DNA of 64,000 nt from Coriolopsis trogii (taxonomy: Eukaryota > Basidiomycota > Agaricomycetes > Polyporales > Polyporaceae): NCBI GenBank assembly GCA_020543525.1, contig JAHYIO010000004.1, forward strand, positions 1,116,001 through 1,180,000. Reading direction: 5' to 3'. Both the position numbers and the translations under genes were made by a program. Within the stretch, counting starts at the first letter, position 1, and each line of letters begins with the position of its first letter. Shown one piece after another: positions 44,244 through 56,980 of the stretch. The notes under the pieces were generated by a model. The model was given only the letters and a program-made list of their open reading frames with translations. It searched no databases and was not told where the DNA came from.

Positions 44244-46601
44244 ATGGCAGGCTCACTCGACAGCGACCTCTACGACGGTAGGCCATGATTTGATAGCTAG
44301 GGCTCGCTGCTGATCTTCTCCTTAGATCTTTACGGGGACAACGAAGATACTCAGCAAGACGCGACCCCGTCTGTCACAGAACAGAAGCCAGCCGTTGCGC
44401 AGGAAGTCAAACGCGAAGAAAAGCCAGTGGTTCTGAAAGAGAGCTCACTACCTCCAAAACCCTCCGCGGAACTCTCGTATTCAGCTCAAGTAGCCAAACA
44501 GTTCTCGGCCTACAAGCAGACCCCTGCTCAGGAACGGCAGCAGTATCAGGTATCCCCCGCTACCAAGCCTGGCGCCTCTGTTGATGGAGAAGACGACAAT
44601 GGGCGAAGGCCGGTGAGGCCCTCGGAAATGAAAGATGAAGGGTGAGTACCATTCTCTGTCTTCTAGCACTTGGCGTCTCCTAGGCAGTCAAAAGCCGCCA
44701 CAGTTACGCTGGCACTGTCGCGGTCATACCGTGCTACCTACTCTCCGTTCAGCGTTCGTCTCTACATTCTTCATGGCGTTACGTTGCTCGATATCGATCA
44801 GCCAGACCACATCGCGTTTCTATCCCTGTTCAGGTTGTATGACTCGTTGCATCTCTACACTGCTTGCATATCGCGCTACTTCCCCCACCTTACGGACGCT
44901 AATGGTCTTTCACGTCTCGGTACACGCTCTACTCGTCACCTACTCTGTTCGTGCATTCGCGACACCAATGACTTGGACGTCCTCATCTATGGTATGCCTA
45001 CGCCGCTACGACACCCGTTACGGCCCTCGGATACAACCGTCCTTACGGAACACCTTACAACACACAATACGGCACATTGTCCTCTATCGGATACCAATTT
45101 GATAGCAAGATGTTTGTTGGAGGCCTCAGTTGGGACACCACAGATGGTACACGTCTGCAATTCGTAAGATGCAACTCTGAACTGATCCAAGATGCATTTT
45201 GCCTCGAGCAGAAGGTTTGAGAAAATATTTCTCCGAGTTTGGTGAGGTCGAGGATTGCACAATTCTCCGCGACCAGGACGGTCGTTCTCGCGGATTTGCC
45301 TTCCTCACCTTCAAAGACCCCGCGTCTGTCAACGCCGTGATGTGTAGGGAACACATCCTTGACGGCAAGACTGTACGCCATCCCAGATCACATATATGCA
45401 TCGTTGACTCACCGCCTCCTGCCATAGATTGATCCAAAGCGCGCGATTCCTCGGGAGGAGCACCTACGAAACACGCGATACTTCGTCGGTGGCCTCTCGC
45501 ACACGACGACGTCCGATTCCATGCGCGCCTTCTTCTCCCAGTACGGCAAGGTCGTAGACTGTACAGTCATGGTTGACCGCGAGTCTGGCCGTTCGAAAGG
45601 ATTCGGATTCGTGACTTTCGAGGACGCGAGCAACACCGATCAGCTAGTCGGGCAGCCGAATCTTGTCCTGGATGACAAGCAGGTAAGCACATGTCGCATG
45701 CGATATCTCATCAGTCTGGCAGTTAACCATGGTTCACGTTTGCTAGATCGAAGTCAAGGTCGCACAACCCCGCAGTCAGCGCGACGCCACGCGTACACAG
45801 GGAAACCGCGGAGGACGCGACAACGCCTACGGGAACGACGTCCCAGCCGCCACGAGCCCCATGAACAGCGGCGCCATGCCGGGGTTCTCGGGCGCGCAGG
45901 CCAATGTCGGGGTCGGCCCACAGCAGATGTCGATGCTCTACCAGCGCATGATGGGTCAGAACCCGGCGATGATGGGCATGGGCGTCGGTGCGATGGGTAT
46001 GGGCATGAACGGGATGGCCGCTGGGATGGGCGGAATGGGCGCCGGTACCGCGGGTGGCATGCCGGGCATGATGTCCATGGGCACCGCCGCCGCGCCTATG
46101 GCTGGCGGCGACTTTGGTGGCATGGCAGCGGGTATGGGCGGGGGCATGCCAGGTGCTATGGGCATGAACCATTCAATGGGCATGGGAGTCGGCATGACGC
46201 CCGGCATGGGAGGCGGCATGGGTCAGGGCATGGCCGGAGGTATGGGTGGAGGTATGGGTGGAGGTATGGGTGGCGGCATGGGCGGTATGGCAGGTGGAAT
46301 GGGTGGTGGAATGGGTGGGATGGCCAGGGGCATGGGAGGCGGCATGGGGAACATGGCCGGTGGCATGGGCGGCGCGATGGCTCCAGCGATGCGCATGGGT
46401 ATGGGCCCGATGGCCATGACCGGCATGGGCATGCAGCCGTTCATGAGCAACGCGGCAGGCATGATGGGCCGTGGTATGGGCATGATGGGCGGCGGCGCAC
46501 TCAACCCGATGGGTCGCACACGGGGCATGATGAATGCAGGAGTCGGTCCTGCGCGTAACATGTCTCGCGGACAGCATGGTTTCCACCCGTATGCGCGATA
46601 G
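44244..46601 (+). CDS. HRP1: HRP1-like hnRNP with two RRMs
   Basis: Six exons in phase: 44244-44277, 44326-44641, 45106-45146, 45212-45372, 45428-45682 and 45747-46601. The product is 553 residues. An acidic N-terminus is followed by RRM1 (about 118-190; KMFVGGLSWD, RGFAFLTF) and RRM2 (about 200-275; RYFVGGLSHT, KGFGFVTF), joined by the short linker IDPKRAIPREEHLR. The C-terminal half is a Met/Gly-rich repeat of more than 200 residues with a short RG-containing end. Hrp1/Nab4 binds UA-rich polyadenylation enhancer RNA in cleavage factor IB and shuttles with mRNA. Musashi-type proteins share the RRM pair, so orthology is probable but not certain. Intron 2 is 464 nt and its last 271 nt contain no AG. 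Confidence 0.88.
46220..46375 (+). repeat. Met-Gly coding minisatellite in the HRP1-like gene
   Basis: Tandem GGxGGxATGGGx units of about 12 bp encode GGGM/GGM repeats, densest near 46235-46290. Such arrays commonly vary in copy number between strains. Confidence 0.7.
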
Positions 46602-46822
46602 CATTCTCTTACTTTGCGTACTTATGCTCTTCTACGAGTCGGTTTGCTACTAGTATATTATAAGTATTCGTGCTGATACGTATCTCATACTCCACGCGTC
46701 GATGTAATATATGGTGTTTTGATACCAGTTGATCTTACACTACCAAAGGCACATAGCTTACACACATTAGTCCCAATATCCCGCCCCCGTCGCACGACAT
46801 ACTTGTATCTCCGAGCGTTGGT

Positions 46823-49800
46823 CTAGAACGAACGGAGAGATATCTGGGGCTTCGCAGGCTCAACCGCTGGCCCCTTGCTACCGAGAGCTTGCCTGACAGA
46901 AGTCTCCAGGGTTTCCTTCATCGATGGCTCCAACCTGGCAGTAGCATCCTTGAATGCCGCAGGCGATACAGCCGCCAGGGTTAGCAACTGAGTGACCCCC
47001 TGCACGTGTAACGGCGTTGGGGGTTGTCGTGATGTGTCAAGGAACAGGATGAGAACAGGCAAAAAGACACCGAGGGCTCGAGGACCTGTTGCAATTGGTC
47101 AACAGGATTCTGCATAAGAATGGCCCAGTTCGGACGGGTACTCACGGAGGTCTTCATTTAAGGACATGAACAAGGCCGACAGCGCCTTGTTAATCTCGCC
47201 GACGGTCGCCATGACTCGCTCAGAAGGCGTAGCCTCATCGCTCGCAGCGGCAGCTTTCGCGAGACATTCGACTAGACCTGGAAGAAGTAATCTCGCGCAT
47301 TGGCGGAGTATGGGGTTGCCAGACGTTGAGGCCATAATAAGTGTCTTCGCGCAATGAGCAGCCGTCAATGACACCTGCGAAGGCGACGTCTGGGATTAAG
47401 GGAAATTCACAGGAACAGTGTGCACTAACCTCGCTACCCTCGACCAGTTTCTGCGAGATGAGAAAGCAGCAGTGTTCGATAATCGGCCTTCCTATCTGCA
47501 CCGTTGGTGGAAGGACAGTCAAAACGAGCACCGCAGCCAAAAGGTTGCACTTGATTTTCTTGTTGCACATGGGACCCTCCCGACCGCTGAAGCACGTACT
47601 TAGCAGCTGATGCGGACGTACGGTGAAGCTACGTGACGTACCTCATCTCATCAATGTTGATCAGACATGCTGACAACAAGCCGTGTACGACACGACCAAA
47701 CTTATTGTCAGGGTCAGGTAGACTAGCTGGCCTATCAAGGAGAGTCTTCAGTGCCTGCAAGGTTGGTCCGACCAAGTCGAGTTCAGACATCTCGTCCTTC
47801 AGGAGTTCTGTGACCCACAGAGACAATGAGACCACGCGAAGCCATTACGAACAGGACACTGACCGCAATACAGGGTAATCGCAAGCGCTCTGAAGTCTTC
47901 TCTATGGGATGGACCGAAGGATGCCGCAACAGCCATGAAAGCCTCGAATGCCGCGATGATGAGTTTGACCTTATCCGCCGGTGATGATGTGTCATCTGCA
48001 ACATATGAGTAACGAGCATACTTTGTTGAGTGGGGGTAACTTACGAACTGCTCCAGAACGTGCACCGGACACAACTCTCCGCAATACGTAGGCGCATATC
48101 CGCACACAATGGGCTTGTGGTGACGACAGAATATCTCCACTTGAAGTATGGCCGTTCCTGCAGATGTAGTTGGGGCCAGACTCAACGTTAGTAAGAGCTG
48201 GTGTCACTCACGTCGTACTCGTTGCCTTGACACTGTCCGCGAGGCTGGCAATTGCTTCCACAAGGTGGATCTGCACTCCTGAGGGCTCCGTGAGAGACAT
48301 GCGGTAGAACAAATTCACCACCTCCTCGAACAGGGGAGGGTCGTTGAAGACACGGCCACAATACTTGCGGCGGACAAGGCACTTGAGGGCCTGTAGCGAT
48401 ACGATGGAAGTGCGTTGCGCATCTGGCCCAGAATCCGCAGTTGATGTTGCCAACGCTTCGTAGACAAGCCCGAAGATTACGAAAAAGAATACAGTCGGCT
48501 CTTCACGTTCCTCTTCTTTTAACTTATCGGGCGATTGCGATGGAGGCGCTTCTTGACTATCCATAGCTGCGAGTATGCTTGGATCATCGTTCTGCATCGC
48601 GATAGAGACAGCGTGCAAGATGACAGGCCAGGCTTTGACGTAGTACTGAAAAGTGATTCATCAATTTCTTGCTTCGACAGACTGGAATGGAAGGCTTACA
48701 GGAAGCAGAACTTCCCGTCCTAAGCTAGAGTAGGATGAATCCAGTGCACCCGCCGGTGTGTCGTCCAGTGCCTCGGCGTCGATTCTGATGCTGGCGTAGT
48801 CTCGCAGACACGAGACCCAGAGAGGAGCAAGAGCGGCACGATAGGGGTTGACAACATCGAGGAGGTATGGCTGCTGCGTACTCGCAACCTCAAGTTCCGC
48901 CCAAGCTGACAAAGTCGCAATCCGTAACATGACGGAAGCATTCGGGCTCAATTCAGCGGCGTCGCCGAGAGTCAGCATGCCAGAACCTGCCCCATTTTTG
49001 TGAGTTAGAGTTGTATGATGTGATGGTCTGAGTACCTTTGGATTGCTCCAGAGCGGATGTCAATAGTCTCAGGATACGGCCCATGCGACCAACATCCTTG
49101 ACCACGCCCGAAGCGACGAAGATGGCACACGTCCCGATAGCAGACGCGAGGATCTCCGGCGTGGAATCCGAAGAAAATGCAGGCGTGAGTGCCGCTGTGA
49201 TGGGAGCCTGGTGCTGCTCCAAGAGCAAGTTCTCTTCATAGTCTGGATCGGGTACTTTTGCAAAGATCTAGAACCCAAGGCTTTAGTGAATCGCAATATT
49301 GGGAGGCTATTGAGCAGTACTGACCTCTATAACGTCGGTTAAAACCGTCAACCCTTCGAGCCGAATTTCTGTGACGTGAGCTGCAGAGGCAGTGAAGGCA
49401 ATCTTGATCAAGTCCGGTACACGGGAAACGAGCAACCCGTGCACAGGGAGCCCCTGACTCCGCGCGAAAGCGATATCCAGATGCTCCCGCCTCCCGGACC
49501 TCCCCACAACGGTGCAAATACTGTGGAGACACTGTAGAGCAAACAGCTGCGTCCTCCATCGAGAGGTCTGACGAGCTGCAGAAGAGCTGGTGCCGACACT
49601 GAGAGACTGGCCCTCGTCGTCGGCTGTTGCAGCATCGGCGGCTTGTTGTGAAGCTGTGGTCCGCGACATGATGCGCTGACAAAGGTCGATCCATGCGGAA
49701 GGGTTGTAGATGACAGTCTGTTGCAGCCAGCTGGCGATCACGTTTCGCACACCATCTACGGACGAGTCGTCATCGAGCATGGCGAAGAGCTCCTCGACGA

Positions 49801-52800
49801 GCTGATCGCCACCCAGCTTCGACATACTCAACGCGTCTCGTTGAACGAGCTGATAAAGCGCATTGATAGATGCAAGCTTGAGTGGACGACGGGAGGACGA
49901 AAGGTATCCTCGGAAGCGTCCAACCAAGTCTGGGACATTGACTTGGTCGGGAGCGAACATCAAGAAGTGTTGGATACACTTGATGGCCTCCACACAAATG
50001 CCGTCGTCTTCTTCATCAATGAACTGATGTACGAGGTCCAGGACGAGTGTCCTAGTGCGAGCCGATTCTTGGATGTCGGGTCCGAGGACGGTGATGACGG
50101 CGTCGATGTTTTGACAAACAACCTGGTATGCGGGGAGGTCGCCGCTGATGTTGACATGGTTCAGAGATCCGCCGTCGGGCTCATGAGACTCCATCATGTA
50201 GATCTTGAACAGAAGTCCAAGGGTGCTCGACACGAACGGCGCATACGCCAAGCTTGCTGCATCAATAACGCGTGCCAGCGCGCTGAGAGCCCAGAAGTGG
50301 ACCACCGGATGAGGGTCATTGATAAGCGACATCAAGACGTGGACAGTCGTCTTCAGCAAAGGACCTGCTGCCAGACCGCCCACATACGTATGGATGGCGC
50401 CGAACGCTAGTGCACATCCAGCTCGTCCGTGGGGGTCACGGTTGCTCACGACTTGATCGACGAGCGTCTTGACCTGACTTGTGAGGAAGTTCGTCCCGGC
50501 GACGCTCGCCAAACGACCAATAGCTTCGCTACTGGCCTTGCGAAGGACTGCGTCGCCATCCACGAGTACGTCCTTCAAAAAGGTCGCGAGCGGGCCTGTC
50601 ACTTGCGCGTTCCCTAACACCTGGCGGGAGCTGTTTGATGTGGCTTGGCGGAGGGTGAGGACTACAGCGATCGTCGTGTTGACTATCGCAGCTGCCTTGC
50701 GACCTGTATTCTTCTCCAGCTTGGCGGAACCGACGGAACTGAGGAGCTGCGTGACGACACGGGTAGTCTGAGCGACGTCCTGAAGAGGGAGCAATTGGGC
50801 GAAAAGCTGGATAGCCGCGTCAACGGCAGCCGTGGGGGCGGGAGGCGGCTCCGGAGTGCGGCGGGCCAGGTCTGCAACGTCCATTTGGCACAGGTATAGT
50901 GTGTCGTGCTCGAGCGCGGTAATAATGGGCTTCTGACACTGTAGACATGTGAGGACGCAATCACCTCGCGGCGGTGACAAGACGTACCATCTCATCGATT
51001 GATGTTTCAATACTATCGCGATTCATCCAGTCTACGGAGTTCTCGTCTACTTGCAGACTTGTGAGACCGTATGCGTAACCATCTACACTCTGCCAAATTG
51101 AGGTGAATGCTCCAGACGATGATGCGATTGCCGCCTGAACGGAGGAACCTGTGTAACCGTCGGGACTGGCAAACAGGGTGATCACAGACTGGAGCAATGA
51201 GCTCTGAACAGACTCCGTGACACCTCCAAAGCCTAAGAGCGAGAAGCATTGGAAGATGCGAGACCGAAGGAGGGCTTCCCGACCGTCGATGGTGAAGCCT
51301 TTGGTTTCCGCCATCAACTCCTCCTGGTTCAACGTCGCCCGACTAGTGAGGAAGGTGTTCGCAAAAGCTAGACCGTTGCTGAGGAGAGATGATATCCGCC
51401 TTGTGACGTCCGCGGTAACGAGCGTAGGAGAATTGTACTTCAAGAAGCAGTGAATGGCCCCCACGGTACTCTCTCGCACGTGCAGCAAGAACTCCCATTC
51501 TGCAATACTCCTCCCCATGGCCCCATCCTTCGTCGTTGGCTTTGGGAGGGCGTTGCGCCAAAGCACCAGGAGTTGGGGAAGATGAGGACGGACGAAGTTG
51601 GGACCCAGGGTCATGAGTGACGCAATACACGTCCACGCGATTTCAATTTCGACCTGCGCTACCTTGACGTCGTGCTCGCCCGCGCGCTTGAGGATTTGGA
51701 CAGCCATATCGAACACCTTCGCGCTGATGTCGTAGGAGACGTAGAGCGGTCGGTCAGGAATGACTGCGAGCAATGCTGCGAGACCATACGAATGTCCCAG
51801 TGCGCGGAGGTGGATGTCAGATGGCGCCGCAGGAGTCGTCAGAGAGGAGACGTCGCGCTGTAACTTCTCCACCACGCTGAGCAGCACCTTGGGTAGTCGA
51901 AGAGGAGTTGAGAAGCAAAAGCATCGCAAAGCCCACGCAGTATTGATCCGAACGCTATGGCTCGGGTGTGACAGTAGGGTGAGTAGTGGATCAAGGAGTG
52001 CATCCTATACTATGTCAACGACGAGATTGCAATAGAGCATTTGGAACTGACCTGCACTGGACTTGGGGCATTCCCTAGTTGTTGGACGAGTCCACTGACC
52101 TCGCGAAGGGCGATAACCAAACAGAGAGGGTTGGGTGCAGCTTGTCCGGGCATCAAGGCAGGCCATCGTTTCAAATATGTGTTCGAAAGCTCCTGGATGG
52201 CGGCGATCTGAGCCTGCTCGCCTAGCAAACGAACGCCAATGAGGTCTCGAAGGACGACCTCGATGAGGGAGCGAACGAAGACGACTTCGTATCGCGACCC
52301 AGAATTTCGAGGGTTCACCACAATCTCGGACATCAGGTGATTCAGTACCAAAGCATAGTTACTTTCGACGAAACTGGAACCCAAGAGAGACAATAACGCT
52401 GAATAGAAGTCGAAAATGCCAACACGGGTTTTTCTCGACGCTTGCGGTTTGTTGAAATGAGTGGATAGTTGCAGTAGCATTTCGCTGGGTGTCATGATAG
52501 GTTTCGACTCCTCAGCGGCAACATGGGCGCCCGTCGTCGTGTCTTCGTCCTCGTCCTCGTCTTCGCCTTCTTTGCGAGCTTTCTTCCCTTTCTTGGCAGT
52601 ATTGACAACAGGTATGACCTTCTCGATTTGCGTCGAAGCAAGCATGTGGGCCGCAAGCTGGGCCAGGGAACGACGCGTGAGCTGGTCTGCGCCTTCGACG
52701 CTCTTCACGCAAATGTTGACGATACTCTCCACATCGGATACAGAGCGGGTGCCGTCTCCAGCGGGATACATGAGGATGAGGACCTATGCAAATTATTGAA

Positions 52801-53692
52801 GCAGGGACACGACACCTACCACTGTAGACCCACCTCACATGCGGCTCGTTGCACAGCAAGGGCTTTGTCGCTAAGTGCGTTCTTGCTATGCCTGATGATA
52901 TCTTTTGCCACAGAGTCTGTTACAGCACGTTTTGCCTGACACAATGCCTTCGCGAGGGTATGTAGAGCATACGCGCGCAGAATGATGGGCTATATCGACA
53001 CCGCTCAGAACATGATCCGATTTTGTAGAGGCGAAACTCACACCCGAGGAGCGGGAAAGCTTGACAGTCACAGTAGCGACTTCTGCCATGAGAGACATGA
53101 CCTACGAGTATGTGAGGAAAGATTCTGCACCTTGGAAATCAGAGAGCGCACCTGAGATCCGAAGGTACCCATCAATTCGCCGATGCAATATACGGCCGCT
53201 CTACACTAGCATGAGACGTAAGTTGGATTAGGAAGTCCAAAGACGCACATTCTACTCGACTCCTTCGCAGGCGGTTTGGTTTCCGCCAATAGTTTGAGGA
53301 AGGCTTGTATGGTGTCATAAAGGGACTTGGTTTCTCCACGAGTGTAGAGTGCTTTGAGCAAGCTTGCGACAAGTCTCCTCACGGGTCGGCCGGGGAGAGG
53401 AAATGGTTCCGGAGCCGAGATGACTTTGACCATCGACGCCTCAATGTCGTTCTGTGTGGTCTTGAACTCTTCCTGAACGGCGATGAGCACTTGGTGCACG
53501 AGGAGTCGTGATTGACATACCGAAGTAGCCCTCTTGGCCCATCTCTCTGTAGAAGAGAGCCATTGAAACAAATATATCTCTCCATTCTCTCCAGAGACCT
53601 TTGACTGAGATGACGTGAGACTTGAGGTGTTTAGGCGAGTGGTAGCAGCCAACCTCATCCAGCATCTCAATGGCAGTGTCGCTCGTCGCCAT
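46823..53692 (-). CDS. LAA1: HEAT-repeat AP-1 accessory protein Laa1/HEATR5
   Basis: The largest gene of the window: about 18 exons and roughly 2,000 residues (yeast Laa1 about 2,014, human HEATR5B about 2,070). It starts at ATG 53692 with MATSDTAIEMLDE, then LFQWLSSTERWAKRATS, and ends QISLRSF at 46823. HEAT repeats run throughout; diagnostic blocks are IAAVYCIGELMGTFGSQ, SHSVRINTAWALRCFCFSTP, HGRAGCALAFGAIHTYVGGL, VVHFWALSALARVIDAASLA and IKCNLLAAVLVLTVLPP. Exon junctions keep phase, including a 26-nt apparent gap near 50970 that is resolved by a donor at 50990. Laa1 helps AP-1 and clathrin work at the trans-Golgi network and endosomes; HEATR5 also binds dynein adaptors. I checked for frameshifts and found none. 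Confidence 0.92.
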
Positions 53693-54124
53693 GATGCCTG
53701 CTACTTCCTGCGTATGCTTGCCAGCGCAGACGGTCGTAAGTTCTTCCGCGTTTCCAGGGCGTAGGGTCGCGACTCGGTACGGAGGTCAAATGGGTATATG
53801 AGTCGGAAAGCGAGAACTTGGAAGAGTATGTGCATTCGAGTTTGGGTCGGCCATAGCTTGATCGTCTTTCCACGTGGTCGTGGGCGCCAACTGTGCAATG
53901 ACCTCAGAGTCACGCCCGCCTCTGCCAGTGTCCAGTGTCCACTGCCTACCAGACTCTCGCCCCGTCGTAACCTCCGGATCCTTCATCCATTTCCTTCTCT
54001 AACGAGACTCTCTCTGGTTGGCTGGGCTTATTTGTTGCCGCTACATCTCCTCTGGACAACACAAACGACTGGCTATCGAGGCATCACACAGACTTTGCAA
54101 ACATACGTGCACCGCGAGTCATGG
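53693..54124. promoter_or_regulatory. Divergent intergenic region, LAA1 and the hypothetical gene
   Basis: About 430 bp between divergent start codons. No TATA box is obvious. The long plus-strand frame that crosses it belongs to the hypothetical gene only from 54125 on. Confidence 0.35.
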
Positions 54125-55447
54125 ATGTACGTTCCAGCCGCGACCATGTGGCGGTATTCATCAGTTTCTGACAGATATCATTTCTTACACAAGACCTCCA
54201 GTCCCACAAAAAAGCGAAAGCTCATGCATACACCAAATGGCTTCGAGAAAGGCGACCGGGACACAGCCAGAGCTCGAGTATCCGCTCCCAAGTTCGCGTC
54301 CGCGTTTGACGATCCTCGACGCTCCAAGTTGACCTCGAGAGAGTCCCCTTTGCGGGTTCATGAGTTATCTCCGGCCAAGGTCGATCCTGACACCCGTGCC
54401 CTGCGCGTGCTCCGTCCACCCAGCCCCCGTCTTCTGGAGCCGCCACCACAGGCTGGTCCATCCATAACAGCCCCTTCAGCCCTCGTTCGGAAAAAGCCTG
54501 TGCATCCACACCTCAGGGCCATGAAATTTGCGAGTACGTTGTCCTCGCGTTCGAATTTTACCCTGAAGGATACTCTTTCTTCGCCACAAAATACGCCACG
54601 AACTTCGTCGAAACCCGTTTTGCGAGCTGGCATACATGAGTTTCTACCCGTCCTACCCGCCCCACAACCAGAACCCGAGAAGACCATTCGGACTGTTGTT
54701 ACCCTTCCTCCCCCGCCTATACTTCCGCTTCCAAAGGGAGCTCTGGCTGACATCAACAAGTTGAGAACGCTGTCCACAACACGGGTCGCTGTCATGATGG
54801 ATCCTCGCACCGAGAGTGGAACAGAAGAACTCATGGCGTTACAGCTGGAACAAAATTTGCCGACCTACATACCTCCCGCCGAGCGCGAGCTGAACCGCGG
54901 CCTGGGTCAGAGTCCAGAGAAGGCTTCCAAGGCCAAGGGCAGCAAATTCCTGAGGTAAGCGCCAATGTCCATACTTCGTTGTATGTCTCTAATCTGGGAG
55001 TACAGGGGCGGATTGGCTTCCCGTGCACAGCATATGTTTACCAAAGAACGAACTTCACTCACACTCTGGTATAAGGATATGGATATGGAGGTGCAGAAGA
55101 AGCATCCGCTTACGCCGGGCCTTTTTCTGCGGATCGTCGAAGTCATCCATGTTGCCTCCATCGCCAGTCTTCAGCGCTCTCAGAACGTACCTAGGGTGTG
55201 CGTTGTACGCTGCGCGAAGATCATCAAAGAGAGAGTGACGGGAGATCTCACCGTACTTCTCGACTTTGGCGGGCCGCGTTCTGCGGCTGAGAAAGCCCAT
55301 ACTCTAGACGACGTGAAGGAGGGGAGAGACTTGCAAGTCTGGCCACCTTGGAAGAGCTCTCAGGCAGATGAGCTGGAAATGCGCAGGTACGGAGCCCCGC
55401 CACGAGACGGCACCGTCATGTTCTGTACACGTTTCCGAATCACATGA
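54125..55447 (+). CDS. Conserved-looking hypothetical protein
   Basis: Two exons, 54125-54954 and 55006-55447, joined in phase 2, give 423 residues from the first in-frame ATG; a second ATG at 54146 is possible. The N-terminal 280 residues are Ser/Pro/Arg-rich and probably disordered, with basic clusters (SSPTKKRKL) that could serve as nuclear localisation signals. The C-terminal 140 residues look folded: SRAQHMFTKERTSLTLWYKD, PGLFLRIVEVIHV, RVCVVRCAKIIKERVTGDLT and VLLDFGGPRSAAEKAHTLDD. I do not recognise the family and give no function. Confidence 0.75.
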
Positions 55448-55845
55448 TGAGGATGCAGTCTTGAGCACCCGCATGCTGCCAGTCATGCGCAAGAGTCCGC
55501 CACCGTTGCAATGGTAGGTACGATGGAAAGGCGTCTAACACCACACGTGACACAGTTCGGAACTGAACTGGAGACAGTGAAATGCTCTCTTGTCGCTGTA
55601 CGCTGAACTTCCACGTAACATCCATCACTGTCAACGCTCCCTCTACTCAGCAATCCGACCAAACTCCAATACCAATAAAACGACGACCAATGTAACGGAA
55701 ATCAAGTATTATCGACAAGCAGGAACTCGTACCTCCAGATGTAAGGCGGGCGCACAGTTCATTCACGTGTGCGCTATCTCATAAACAACCATGCTAGATT
55801 CCTTGCACGTCCGTGGAAGAGGTAGGCAGTCGAGCAGTGCCGACG
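55448..55845. other. Intergenic
   Basis: About 400 bp without a supportable gene, at the left edge of the second accessory stretch. Confidence 0.35.
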
Positions 55846-56391
55846 ATGAGGCAAATGAAGGAGTTTTGGGACAACCTAGCGCCGTGGCTTGTTCCGAAAG
55901 GTATCGACCTCTGCGAGCTGCGGAGAGGAGAAGGGCCGTACGCTTTCTTGCCTGGAGTTTGGCGGACTCCGACATCCGCTGGCGGAATTATTCGACGCGA
56001 TGATAACTCACGTTGTTTCTGTTCGCCTCACGGCTGAGGATGCATGGACTTCCCTCGAGACATACCCAGCGAAGTGCTTAATGCGCCACTCACAATACAC
56101 GACTATGCCATGTATGATCGATTCGAACGTGTACCGGTCCAAGGTATCCCCGCGACTTCAAGCGAAATGGATACAATTCCGAGCGCCTCCCTGGTTTTCG
56201 GAGATACATTCAAGTTGTCTCGTGGTCCTGGTTATATTGCTTCCACATTCGTTCTCTTGCTATCGCCTCCCATCTATTGTTCCATCACGGACATATGGAA
56301 CAGCATATTGGAGGCAGCGTGGGGAATGGGGGAACATGCGCCCAAGGTGAGTCAGAGGTCGAAATCCAATTCACCGAAGCGGCTAGGCTGA
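55846..56391 (+). pseudogene. Interrupted hypothetical open frame
   Basis: One reading frame from ATG 55846 (MRQMKEFWDNLAPWLVPKG) to 56391, broken by a TGA at 56035-56037. After the stop the sequence remains strongly protein-like (MDFPRDIPSEVLNAPLTIHD, then SASLVFGDTFKLSRGPGY). Either a short intron removes the stop (none is convincing) or this is a decayed gene. The family is unknown. It borders element copy 2. Confidence 0.4.
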
Positions 56392-56972
56392 GTACACACA
56401 CGTACAATTAGAGACATACAACGCTGAGAAGCTGACGCTGCCGCACGGGCGTCGCCTACGGCCTTCCAGTCGACTTCCTCTGAGTAACGCCCGTGTAAGT
56501 TGCTTCGTGGACGCCACCTCAACAGTGAGTTCTGTGGCAAAGTAGCGACCGCGTTACCGTGAGTGCTAGTATGGTTTGAATACGGGTTGGTGACTCCGCC
56601 GTCTTGAACGGGCCTATGGTGCGTGTCCAACTCGCAGATACAATCCGAGTCACTCTGGGACTCATTCCCACCAGAACACGTTGCAAGCAGTTTCTCCGCT
56701 GATTATCGCAAATGAAAATCAGGGTGGGGACCGTACCTCGAGGTCACCCGCCGCCCATGTCTTCTGGACTGCAATCGAAGGAGCGGGGTTTGTTTTCTTC
56801 TCCGTTTCTGGTAGGACGATGATGATCGATGCAGAGGATTCAGAGCCAGCCCCGCTCAACAATTGCTGGGCGCGTGTCACCAGACCCGAGTAGGCCTGTC
56901 CCTTGTTCACTTTCTGGTGTCTGGGCCAGGCTGACGCATCCCTTGTACGCCGCCCGTCAACCTCCTTTCGCC

Positions 56973-56980
56973 TATATAAA
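56973..56980 (+). promoter_or_regulatory. TATA box of element copy 2
   Basis: TATATAAA, 47 bp before the conserved ATG, at the same relative place as in copy 1. Confidence 0.6.

Noticed and set aside
45521..46558. 345-codon His/Arg/Gly-rich frame and minus-strand His-rich frames over the HRP1-like gene
   Set aside because: They are out-of-frame translations of the Met-Gly repeat.
47992..48207. Alternative reading of the LAA1 exon near 48010-48130 in the frame with AILQVEIFCRHH
   Set aside because: Its exit phase does not match the next exon. The frame with AHCVRICAYVLRR fits both neighbours and the family.
49721..50410. 229-codon plus-strand frame
   Set aside because: It is antisense to a continuous HEAT-repeat exon of LAA1.
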